A stretch of DNA of 64,000 bases from GCA-2794515 sp034436155 (lineage in GTDB: Bacteria; Chloroflexota; Anaerolineae; Aggregatilineales; Phototrophicaceae). Position 1 is the first letter of the stretch, and each line of letters opens with the position of its first letter. The notes beneath the pieces are model-generated. The model saw only the letters and a program-made list of their open reading frames with translations. It did no database searches and was not told the origin of the DNA. This document shows, in pieces, positions 35,374 through 42,914 of the stretch. The position numbers and the translations under genes are program-made. The stretch spans positions 291,859 to 355,858 of the forward strand of contig DAOTVP010000010.1 of NCBI GenBank assembly GCA_034436155.1, read 5' to 3'.

Positions 35374-35391
35374 AAGTGACCAATTTCACGA
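35374..35391. promoter_or_regulatory. Weak third Rex-like half-palindrome upstream of ndh
   Basis: AAGTGACCAATTTCACGA keeps GTGA and TTCAC at the right distance but has four or more mismatches to TTGTGAAnnnnTTCACAA. Its centre is 23 bp upstream of the next site. Confidence 0.35.
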
Positions 35392-35396
35392 GTTTT

Positions 35397-35414
35397 ATGT
35401 GAAATACTTCACAA
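35397..35414. promoter_or_regulatory. Rex-like operator 1 of ndh (over the -35 box)
   Basis: ATGTGAAATACTTCACAA differs from TTGTGAAnnnnTTCACAA at one base. It overlaps the -35 hexamer TTCACA (35408-35413) of the ndh promoter. ndh is a known Rex target in several Gram-positive bacteria. Confidence 0.65.
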
Positions 35415-35436
35415 ATTAATTTATTTGTGATATAAT
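35408..35436 (+). promoter_or_regulatory. Promoter of ndh
   Basis: TTCACA (35408-35413), 17 bp, TATAAT (35431-35436), about 42 bp before the ATG. Each hexamer is embedded in a Rex-like palindrome. Confidence 0.75.
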
Positions 35437-35442
35437 TCACAT
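35425..35442. promoter_or_regulatory. Rex-like operator 2 of ndh (over the -10 box)
   Basis: TTGTGATATAATTCACAT has two mismatches to TTGTGAAnnnnTTCACAA and contains the -10 TATAAT in its centre. The centre lies 28 bp from that of site 1. Confidence 0.6.
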
Positions 35443-35477
35443 ATAAGGATAGATGAAGTCTTGGAGGACTTTTTGAT

Positions 35478-36758
35478 ATGACTACAACACGTCCACGCAT
35501 TATCATTATCGGTGCAGGCTTTGGTGGGTTGGCGGTGGTGAATACATTACATCGCCAACATGTAGATATTTTGCTGATAGACCGCAACAATTTTCACACC
35601 TTCACCCCTCTGCTCTATCAAGTCGCAACCTGCGCCCTCGACCCCAGCGAAATCGCCTATCCTGTGCGCGGGATTTATCGTAAAAATCGCAATGTCAGCT
35701 TTTTTTTGGGCGAGGTGACGGCGATTTATCCCCAAGAAAAACGCCTGAGCGTCAAGACCAACGGCACAACACTCGACCAAAATTATGATTATCTGGTGAT
35801 TGCAACGGGCAGTGTGATTAACTTTTTCGGCAACGACAGCATTGAACAGTTCGCCTTCGGGTTAAAGAATTTGCAGGACACGATAATTTTACGCAATCAT
35901 ATCCTCAAATTATTCGAGAAAGCCGCATGGACAAAAGATAGCATAGAACGCGATGCCATGACCACGATGGTGGTTGTCGGTGGCGGTCCGACAGGCTTAG
36001 AGACTGCTGGTGCATTATATGAATTGTATAATCACGTCCTCTCGCGGGAATATAACCGTGCCAATGCCATTCGCGCCCGTGTGGTGTTGGTCGAAGCCAC
36101 CAACACACTACTAACCCCCTATCCAGAACGCTTACGCGAATTGGCGCGGAAACAACTCGAATCGCTCGGTGTCGAGGTGATTTTAGGTAAAGCGGTGCAA
36201 AAAATGGAGAAAAACCGCGTGATTTTAGCCGATGGTGAGGTCATCCATACGCATACATTGGTTTGGTCAGCGGGCGTGAAGGGGTCGCCAGTGGCACGGA
36301 TGTTGGGCGTGGAATTGGCGCGTGGCGATAGAATCCCCGTGAAACCCACGATGGAAGTCATCGGATTAGACGATGTGTATGCAGCAGGCGATATTACCTA
36401 CATCCCCGATAAAAACGGCAATCCATATGCCCAAGTCATCACGGTTGCCCAACAACAAGGCAGATTGGTGGCGAAAAATATCATCAATCGCCTAAACAAT
36501 AAACCTCAAACCGAGTTTGTCTATTTCGATAAAGGCATTATGGCGACTATCGGCAGACGACGGGCGGTGGCATATCCTTTCAACAAGGTGCAATTATCGG
36601 GTTTTTTCGCATGGATAACGTGGCTCGGATTGCATCTGATTTGGTTGATGGGCTTTCGGAATCGGATTAACGTATTCGTGAATTGGGTGTGGAATTATCT
36701 GACGTATGACCGTTCTGTGCGGATTATTTTGGACGAGACCAAACCGCAATCATCATAA
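35478..36758 (+). CDS. ndh: Type II NADH dehydrogenase (NDH-2)
   Basis: 426 residues with two dinucleotide-binding motifs: IIGAGFGGLAVVNTL (FAD, about 12-26) and VVGGGPTGLETAGAL (NADH, about 168-182). Also visible are the quinone-site region around AQVITVAQQQG and a C-terminal hydrophobic/amphipathic tail (FFAWITWLGLHLIWLMG) that holds the protein to the membrane. It passes electrons from NADH to quinone without pumping protons, and so bypasses complex I, whose genes lie at 2-5.5 kb. GGAGG precedes the ATG. The promoter is covered by two good Rex-like palindromes, implying repression when NADH/NAD+ is low. Confidence 0.95.
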   Translation: MTTTRPRIIIIGAGFGGLAVVNTLHRQHVDILLIDRNNFHTFTPLLYQVATCALDPSEIAYPVRGIYRKNRNVSFFLGEVTAIYPQEKRLSVKTNGTTLDQNYDYLVIATGSVINFFGNDSIEQFAFGLKNLQDTIILRNHILKLFEKAAWTKDSIERDAMTTMVVVGGGPTGLETAGALYELYNHVLSREYNRANAIRARVVLVEATNTLLTPYPERLRELARKQLESLGVEVILGKAVQKMEKNRVILADGEVIHTHTLVWSAGVKGSPVARMLGVELARGDRIPVKPTMEVIGLDDVYAAGDITYIPDKNGNPYAQVITVAQQQGRLVAKNIINRLNNKPQTEFVYFDKGIMATIGRRRAVAYPFNKVQLSGFFAWITWLGLHLIWLMGFRNRINVFVNWVWNYLTYDRSVRIILDETKPQSS

Positions 36759-36765
36759 TCAAACC

Positions 36766-36858
36766 ATGGCGGATATACGCGCCTGACGGCGCTAATCCGC
36801 CACTACAAATTTTTGATGTTTGTATGGGACGATGAGCGCGTAGCGCGTATATCGTCCC
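36766..36858 (+). repeat. Intergenic two-hairpin repeat, copy 1
   Basis: Hairpin A (ATGGCGGATATACGC... to ...GCGCTAATCCGCCA, 36766-36802) and hairpin B (GGGACGATGAGCGC to GCGTATATCGTCCC, 36826-36858) are joined by an AT-rich spacer that starts CTACAA. The same two hairpins in the same order occur on the opposite strand at 49319-49410. It lies in the gap after ndh. Confidence 0.75.
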
Positions 36859-36920
36859 TCAATATGCAACTGATACAGCCGATTTAACTACGGACGGGCT
36901 TATGCACGTCCTTTGGCAAT

Positions 36921-37283
36921 CTAAAGACCAGATTTCAGCGCATCCTCTGCCGTCCATCCCTTATCTTCTTTAGAGACGAGCGTCTTGAGATAAGCATCAC
37001 GCGGTGCTTTTTCAAACACAGCAAATACAACTAACAGCATCAGACAAACCCCGATAAGCAATAACCCAATCACGATGCCATAACCCGCGTTATGTCCGAT
37101 AAAAATGCTCCCCAAAATGAGAGGCAACACCATCAACATCACCACCGAGGCAATCCAATTGAAGATGATGGGGATAATACCACCATGAATTTTTTCACGG
37201 CGCATCGAACTACGAGCGGTAAGTGTGCCAAAAATCAGCGCGAACACGATTGTGATACCCCATACTAAGGGTTCGTTATTCAT
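36921..37283 (-). CDS. Small membrane protein, unknown function (carbamoyltransferase cassette)
   Basis: 120 residues with three hydrophobic helices (about 7-22, 38-62 and 70-92) and a charged C-terminus containing KEDKGWTAEDALKSG. No family was recognised with confidence. It is the last gene of a tight four-gene minus-strand unit (gaps 9-13 bp) with two other small membrane proteins and a NodU/CmcH-type carbamoyltransferase, so it probably serves the same process. Confidence 0.75.
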   Translation of the reverse strand: MNNEPLVWGITIVFALIFGTLTARSSMRREKIHGGIIPIIFNWIASVVMLMVLPLILGSIFIGHNAGYGIVIGLLLIGVCLMLLVVFAVFEKAPRDAYLKTLVSKEDKGWTAEDALKSGL

Positions 37284-37292
37284 ACATCACCT

Positions 37293-37910
37293 CTACCACA
37301 GCGTATAGATAAATGGCGCGAGACCGCCTGCGCTACCCGCAATGATGAGCGCCGCAAACAAGAATAACACGATCATCATCGGCATCATCCAATACAATTT
37401 GCGCTTCCACAAAAAGCGCATCAATTCGCCCATCGTCCCCAAACGACTGATAATATCTTCGTTATAGCCACTCACCCCTTCGGGCAAGGCGGGACGTTTG
37501 ATGAACGACTGAACGAGAAATCCAACAAACCCGACCACCGTCAGATAAAATCCAATATTGGCGACATCACTCACAACGGTGGCTTGGGTATCTTGCCCCG
37601 CCAGAACACGCAACACGGGCAACCCACAGGCGATTAATCCGAATACCCCTGCAATAAATAACAACGAAGGGGACATGGGGCGCATCCGAATGTCGTTGAA
37701 TGCCGAAAATGCAATTAATCCGCCAATCACCCCTACAATCGGGATGAGGACAAAAATACGATGATCGGCTAAATGGGCGAATCCATTACCACCCGCCCAA
37801 AATGGCAAGATAATGAACGAAATCAGCACCAAGACGGCGCTCGCCAACGCAATCGTATCGGCGAGCGAAAATGGTTTTTCGTGTTTAACAGATGTTGTTT
37901 CTGAACTCAT
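37293..37910 (-). CDS. Membrane protein with C-terminal DUF5989-like domain
   Basis: 205 residues. Four hydrophobic helices fill residues about 20-135; after a short loop the last 45 residues (LMRFLWKRKLYWMMPMMIV to PFIYTLW) match the short DUF5989 membrane protein that commonly accompanies O-carbamoyltransferases, e.g. SxtK beside SxtI in saxitoxin clusters. Here the DUF5989 part is fused to an extra N-terminal four-helix region. The gene lies 13 bp downstream of the carbamoyltransferase gene. Its exact role is unknown; it may anchor or aid the enzyme at the membrane. Confidence 0.75.
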   Translation of the reverse strand: MSSETTSVKHEKPFSLADTIALASAVLVLISFIILPFWAGGNGFAHLADHRIFVLIPIVGVIGGLIAFSAFNDIRMRPMSPSLLFIAGVFGLIACGLPVLRVLAGQDTQATVVSDVANIGFYLTVVGFVGFLVQSFIKRPALPEGVSGYNEDIISRLGTMGELMRFLWKRKLYWMMPMMIVLFLFAALIIAGSAGGLAPFIYTLW

Positions 37911-37923
37911 ACGTTATAACTCT

Positions 37924-39711
37924 CTAAAATGGCTTACGGACTAAGAAATTCTCCAAGACCAACATATCAATATCGCTATTCTTGAAGGTGTTAAATGCCT
38001 CTTTGGGCGTGGTGACGATTGGCTCACCGCGTAGGTTAAACGAGGTGTTCAGCACCACAGGCACACCCGTGATTTGACCGAACCGCTCGACCACGCCGTA
38101 ATAACGCGGATTCGTCTCGCGTTCTATCGTCTGAAGGCGACCTGTCCCCATGTGACATACCGCTTGCACTTGATCTTGTTTATCCTCTTTGAATGGGGCA
38201 ACCATCAACATATAACGCGGGGCTTCATGTTTTTCGACATCGGGATAATCGAAATATTCGGCGGCGCGGTCACGTAAAATCACAGGCGCAAATGGGCGGA
38301 ACGGCTCACGGAATTTGATTTTGGTGTTGACAACCTCTTTCATGGCATCGCTACGTGGATCTGCGAGGATGCTTCGATTGCCCAGCGCACGCGGTCCCCA
38401 TTCAAACCGCCCCTGAAAAAAACCAACCACATTTTCTCTTGTGAGCGATTCAGCGACAATATCCAACAATTTGCTATCATCAGCAAAATGTTCATATTTG
38501 ATATTGTTGCTATCCAAAAATTCTTTGATTTCGCCCTCGCTAAAGCCTTGCCCCCAATACGCATGAGGCATAGACCAATCACGCGGTTTATTCATGACGA
38601 TGTAATACGCCCAAAGTGCCGCACCAAGCGCACCACCATCATCCCCTGCCGCGGGTTGGATGTAAATCTCGTCAAATGGCGTTTCTGCGAGCAACCGATA
38701 ATTCGCTTTGGTGTTCAGCGCCACACCACCCGCCATAACCAATTTATTCATGCCTGTTGTCTTATGCAAATGGCGCACAATGGCTAATAGCGCCTCTTCG
38801 GTGGTGCGTTGAATACTCGCCGAGACATCCGCATAATACTGATTTTTTTCCATCGCGGCTTTCTCGGATGCGCGTTCTGGATTGGTCGCCATCGTGAAAA
38901 ATTCGGCTTCGGCGGGGCGCGGTTCACCGAATAAATCGACAAATTTTTGGTTAAATGTGCTTTGTGTCGAATGATGGAAGCTGAAATAATCCATATTCAA
39001 GCGGAAACTGCCATCTTCTGGCGATAGCTTGAATAGCTTTTCCATCTTATCCATATAGCGCGGTTCACCATAAGGCGACATGCCCATAACTTTGTATTCG
39101 CCATTATTCACACGAAACCCCAGCCATGCTGTAAAGGCTGAATAGAGTAACCCTAACGAATGCGGGAAACGTTGTTCACTGAATAGGTTAATTTCATTCG
39201 TGCCAGCCTGACCAGGGCGATAACTCCGCGCTGTACCGAGCGTCGTGGTCGTCCATTCACCTACCCCGTCTACAGTCAGGACGGCGGCTTCATCAAACGG
39301 ACTGGCTAAAAAGGCGCTCGCCGCGTGGCTCATGTGATGATCACAGAATAAAATCTGGTTGGGGTTAATCGTGAAGTGTTTCTGGATGATGCTTTTCACC
39401 CACAATTTTTCTTTGAGCCAGACATTGATTGCCTCAAACCATAACCCCGATGACTTGGGGAACATATTGAAGGTCGTTTGCAAAATTCGTTCAAACTTGA
39501 CCAATGGTTTTTCATAAAAGACCACATAATCGAGGTCTTTGTTGGTGATTCCCGCTTGCTTGAGGCAAAATGCAATCGCCTTTTGCGGGAAACTACTATC
39601 GTGTTTTTTGCGTGAAAATCGTTCTTCCATCGCCGCCGCCACCAAACGCCCATCTTGAATGAGGGCGACCGCCGCATCGTGATAGAAACATGAAATGCCC
39701 AATATATACAT
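37924..39711 (-). CDS. NodU/CmcH-family O-carbamoyltransferase
   Basis: 595 residues. The N-terminal ASKHA-fold domain opens with ILGISCFYHDAAVALIQDG, followed by EERFSRKKHD and DHHMSHAASAF, and then a C-terminal domain with FQGRFEWGPRALGNRSILADPR, FRPFAPVI and VVLNTSFNLRGEPIV. Members use carbamoyl phosphate and ATP to carbamoylate a hydroxyl group on a sugar, antibiotic or toxin. The acceptor is unknown, and no biosynthetic cluster is beside it. Flanking small membrane proteins suggest an envelope or glycan substrate. Confidence 0.93.
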   Translation of the reverse strand: MYILGISCFYHDAAVALIQDGRLVAAAMEERFSRKKHDSSFPQKAIAFCLKQAGITNKDLDYVVFYEKPLVKFERILQTTFNMFPKSSGLWFEAINVWLKEKLWVKSIIQKHFTINPNQILFCDHHMSHAASAFLASPFDEAAVLTVDGVGEWTTTTLGTARSYRPGQAGTNEINLFSEQRFPHSLGLLYSAFTAWLGFRVNNGEYKVMGMSPYGEPRYMDKMEKLFKLSPEDGSFRLNMDYFSFHHSTQSTFNQKFVDLFGEPRPAEAEFFTMATNPERASEKAAMEKNQYYADVSASIQRTTEEALLAIVRHLHKTTGMNKLVMAGGVALNTKANYRLLAETPFDEIYIQPAAGDDGGALGAALWAYYIVMNKPRDWSMPHAYWGQGFSEGEIKEFLDSNNIKYEHFADDSKLLDIVAESLTRENVVGFFQGRFEWGPRALGNRSILADPRSDAMKEVVNTKIKFREPFRPFAPVILRDRAAEYFDYPDVEKHEAPRYMLMVAPFKEDKQDQVQAVCHMGTGRLQTIERETNPRYYGVVERFGQITGVPVVLNTSFNLRGEPIVTTPKEAFNTFKNSDIDMLVLENFLVRKPF

Positions 39712-39724
39712 ATTTAACCTATGT

Positions 39725-39961
39725 TTACCCTTGTTCGCGTGCAGAGTTCAAATCGGAAGGGACGGCGGGACGGTCTACCCATGTCGTAACCAGACGGTTT
39801 TTTCCACGAATAGACATTGGGTCTATAAATAAGCGTGACCCAACGCCGAATGGTACAAGAATGGTAAAATACAACACTTGGGCAATCACCTTGCCCTGAA
39901 CATCGCCCAAAACCGAGCCGATGACGCTAAATCGTTCCCATGCTAATCGCAATATTGGCAA
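39725..39961 (-). CDS. Small membrane protein of the carbamoyltransferase cassette (78 aa)
   Basis: The start is TTG 39961 with AAAGGGTGG about 7 nt upstream. One membrane helix (about 24-45, KVIAQVLYFTILVPFGVGSRLF) is followed by DPMSIRGK, a Trp-containing loop and a final DLNSAREQG. Short proteins of this shape (helix, then DPL-x-R and a terminal ARRQ-like motif) are often found next to carbamoyltransferases of this family; this is from memory and would need a profile search. It lies 13 bp upstream of the transferase gene. Confidence 0.7.
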   Translation of the reverse strand: MPILRLAWERFSVIGSVLGDVQGKVIAQVLYFTILVPFGVGSRLFIDPMSIRGKNRLVTTWVDRPAVPSDLNSAREQG

Positions 39962-40027
39962 AATAAGCCACCCTTTATCTACACAATCAATAACGGGTAA
40001 ACATGATAATGAGATTTTTGAGATGTG

Positions 40028-41263
40028 TCAATGAGATTCGCTGGATGAACGGTAATAAACTCGACCTTTTAATTTATCGGGTAAACGGTTTTGTTCGCCA
40101 TACGCCTGATAGCCATCCCCATAACCCAACTCTTTCATCAGTTTAGTGGGCGCGTTACGGAGATGTAAGGGGATGGGCAAATTGCCATGGGTTGCCACAT
40201 CATCCAACGCCATAAAATAGGCATCATACGCTTCACGATTCTTCGGCGCAGAGGCTAAATAAACCGTTCCATGCGCCAAATTGATCTGACATTCAGGGTA
40301 GCCGATGGTCTCGACCGCCTTAAACACCTCATTCGCCACCACCAACGCCGTTGGCAACGCCATGCCAATATCTTCACTGGCGAATATCACCATGCGCCTT
40401 GCGATAAATTTTGGGTCTTCACCCGCGTGTACCATCCGCGCCAAGTAATACAATGCCGCCGATACATCCCCCGCCCGCATACATTTGATATAGGCGCTAA
40501 TCGTATCGTAATGCTCCTCATTTGCTTTGTCGTAACGCAGATGTTTGGATTGCAATGCCAATTTGATGTGTTCCAATCGCAAATGCCCTTCGGCATCATC
40601 GGCATACAGACGGGTCGTGGCTTCAAGCAAGTTCAGCGCATTCCGTCCGTCTCCATTGGCGAATTGCGTCAAAAAGGTGATGCCATCCTCATCCATCTGA
40701 ACACCTAATTCAGCCAATCCACGCCGGACAACCTCACGCAAGTCGTCCTCAGATAACGATTGCAATATGAACACCTGACAGCGCGAGAGTAACGCAGCAA
40801 TCACCTCAAAACTCGGATTTTCGGTCGTCGCGCCGATGAGTGTAATCGTGCCATCTTCGACATAAGGCAACAAAAAATCTTGTTGCGCTTTATTAAACCG
40901 ATGAATTTCATCTAAAAATAGTAGCACGCCTTTGGATGATTGCGTTCCGCCTGCTAATTTTTCGATGGGTGTGCGGTCGTCATTGCGTGCCATATTGACA
41001 ACGCGACGCAAATCATCTTTGCCCGCCGATACAGCCGATAAAGCCACCAATTCCATCTCGGTATGATGGGCAATAATCCGCGCTAATGTGGTCTTACCCA
41101 CCCCGGGCGGACCCCAAAATAGCATCGAATGAATCCGCCCCTGTTTTATCATCTGATAAATCGGCTTGCCAACCCCGACTAAATGCGTCTGCCCAATAAA
41201 TTCATCGAGCGTCTTTGGGCGAATTCTATCTGCAAGTGGTTGCATATTTGTGATATTTTGCAC
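40028..41263 (-). CDS. rarA: Replication-associated recombination protein A (RarA/MgsA), AAA+ ATPase
   Basis: 411 residues. N-terminal PLADRIRPKTLDEFIGQ, Walker A GPPGVGKT (51-58), Walker B LLFLDEIHRF, sensor 1 GATTENPSF and the C-terminal tetramerisation domain with YLARMVHAGEDPKFIARRM. RarA acts at stalled replication forks with SSB. A GTG start at 41263 (GAGAAAG upstream) is used; ATG 41245 is possible. It is divergent from gpmI with 71 bp between. Confidence 0.95.
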   Translation of the reverse strand: MQNITNMQPLADRIRPKTLDEFIGQTHLVGVGKPIYQMIKQGRIHSMLFWGPPGVGKTTLARIIAHHTEMELVALSAVSAGKDDLRRVVNMARNDDRTPIEKLAGGTQSSKGVLLFLDEIHRFNKAQQDFLLPYVEDGTITLIGATTENPSFEVIAALLSRCQVFILQSLSEDDLREVVRRGLAELGVQMDEDGITFLTQFANGDGRNALNLLEATTRLYADDAEGHLRLEHIKLALQSKHLRYDKANEEHYDTISAYIKCMRAGDVSAALYYLARMVHAGEDPKFIARRMVIFASEDIGMALPTALVVANEVFKAVETIGYPECQINLAHGTVYLASAPKNREAYDAYFMALDDVATHGNLPIPLHLRNAPTKLMKELGYGDGYQAYGEQNRLPDKLKGRVYYRSSSESH

Positions 41264-41334
41264 TGTTAGCTTTCTCTCAATCAGGACTATAATTTATACC
41301 GTTGTTTTAATATCCATTATAGGAGAGAACCTAC

Positions 41335-42870
41335 ATGGCGAAAAAGCCTGTTATGCTCATCATTCTCGATGGTTGGGGAATTCGTGAATTTGAACACGGC
41401 AACGCGGTCGTATTGGGCAATACACCTAATTATGATCGTTGGATGAAAACCCGTGAACGTGCCATTATCGATACATTCGGCGAACATGTCGGATTAACGC
41501 CTGGTCAAATGGGCAATTCAGAAGTCGGACATCTCAATTTGGGCGCGGGGCGAGTGGTTTTTCAGGATATTGCCCGCATCGAAAACGCGATTAGCACAGG
41601 GGCATTGGCATCTGATCCCATTCTGACTAAGCAATTCAGTTATGCCAAAGCCAACAACAAAAATGTTCACCTCATCGGCTTATTGGGACCAGGCGGTGTG
41701 CATAGTTACGAAGGGCATCTGTTTGCCATGCTCGATATTTGCCAAAAATCAGGTATCAATCCCGTCCTTCACGTCATTACCGATGGACGCGATACCCCAC
41801 AAGAAAGTGGCATCGGATTTTTGGGCAAGCTGATGACCAAAATCAAACAATACGGTGTAGGTCAAATTGCAACAGTTAGTGGGCGTTATTATGCCATGGA
41901 CAGAGACAAACGCTGGGAACGTACCAAACTTGCATTTGATGCGATGGTCAATCGTACAGGCGAAAAAGCAATTAGCGCCGAACAAGCCATCCAACAATCG
42001 TATGCCAAAGGCATAACCGATGAATTTATTTTGCCAACCGTCATCGGCGATAATCCCAATCTGGCTATTCAAGCGGGCGATGTGATTATTTGCTATAACT
42101 TCCGCTCAGACCGTATGCGCCAATTGGTGCAAGCCTTTGCTGTGCGCGATTTTGAAGGGGCAAATCATTTTCCGCCCATAAATGGGTTGAAAATTATCAC
42201 ATTCACTGAATATATCGAAGGATTGCCTGTAGATGTGTTATTCCCACCCGATTATCTGAATAACACCCTCGCAGAAGTCATCAGCAAACACGGCAAAACC
42301 CAATATCATTCGGCAGAGACCGAAAAATATCCACATGTAACCTTTTTCTTCAATGGACGCAGAGAAGAGCCGTTTGATGGCGAATCACGCCAAATTATCC
42401 CCTCCCCCAAAGTGGCAACCTATGACCTCAAACCCGAAATGAGCGCCTATGAACTCACCGAAGCCACGCTCAAACGATTAGATGAGCATGACGATGACTT
42501 TTTGCTCATCAATTTCGCCAATCCCGATATGGTCGGACATACAGGTGTGCTTGAAGCCGCCATTAAAGCGGTCGAAGTGGTGGATGAATGTGCGGGCAAA
42601 TTGGTCGCCAAAGTATTAGCCAAAGGGGGCGCGGCGATTGTCACCGCCGATCATGGCAATTGTGAACGTATGATAAACGAGATTTCTGGCGAACCTCACA
42701 CCTATCATACTGTCGGTCCTGTGTCATTATTTGTGGTATCGGATGAGCATGTCTCACTCAAAACACGCGGCAAATTGGCGGATGTCGCGCCAACGGTACT
42801 CGAATTGATGGGACTACCTCAACCTGAAGAGATGACGGGGCAAAGTTTGATTGACCATACGGGGGCATAA
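41335..42870 (+). CDS. gpmI: 2,3-bisphosphoglycerate-independent phosphoglycerate mutase
   Basis: 511 residues. Alkaline-phosphatase superfamily fold with MLIILDGWGIRE (metal ligand), GNSEVGHLNLGAG (phosphoserine nucleophile), ITDGRDTP, YNFRSDRMRQL and TADHGNCE near the C-terminus. It interconverts 3- and 2-phosphoglycerate in glycolysis. AGGAGAG precedes the ATG, and a TATAAT at about 41288-41293 is a plausible -10. It is convergent with mutL. Confidence 0.97.
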   Translation: MAKKPVMLIILDGWGIREFEHGNAVVLGNTPNYDRWMKTRERAIIDTFGEHVGLTPGQMGNSEVGHLNLGAGRVVFQDIARIENAISTGALASDPILTKQFSYAKANNKNVHLIGLLGPGGVHSYEGHLFAMLDICQKSGINPVLHVITDGRDTPQESGIGFLGKLMTKIKQYGVGQIATVSGRYYAMDRDKRWERTKLAFDAMVNRTGEKAISAEQAIQQSYAKGITDEFILPTVIGDNPNLAIQAGDVIICYNFRSDRMRQLVQAFAVRDFEGANHFPPINGLKIITFTEYIEGLPVDVLFPPDYLNNTLAEVISKHGKTQYHSAETEKYPHVTFFFNGRREEPFDGESRQIIPSPKVATYDLKPEMSAYELTEATLKRLDEHDDDFLLINFANPDMVGHTGVLEAAIKAVEVVDECAGKLVAKVLAKGGAAIVTADHGNCERMINEISGEPHTYHTVGPVSLFVVSDEHVSLKTRGKLADVAPTVLELMGLPQPEEMTGQSLIDHTGA

Positions 42871-42877
42871 TATCAGT

Positions 42878-42899
42878 GGGCGGCTTCACGAATCCGCCC
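42878..42899. terminator. Hairpin between convergent gpmI and mutL
   Basis: The 6-bp GC stem GGGCGG / CCGCCC with a 10-nt loop lies 8 bp after the gpmI stop and 16 bp before the mutL stop. T tracts are poor. Confidence 0.5.
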
Positions 42900-42914
42900 T
42901 TATATCTGGTTTGT

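Noticed and set aside
36766..36858. Plain rho-independent terminator after ndh
   Set aside because: It has two hairpins, lacks T tracts, and recurs as an inverted copy at 49.3 kb, so it is better called a dispersed repeat.
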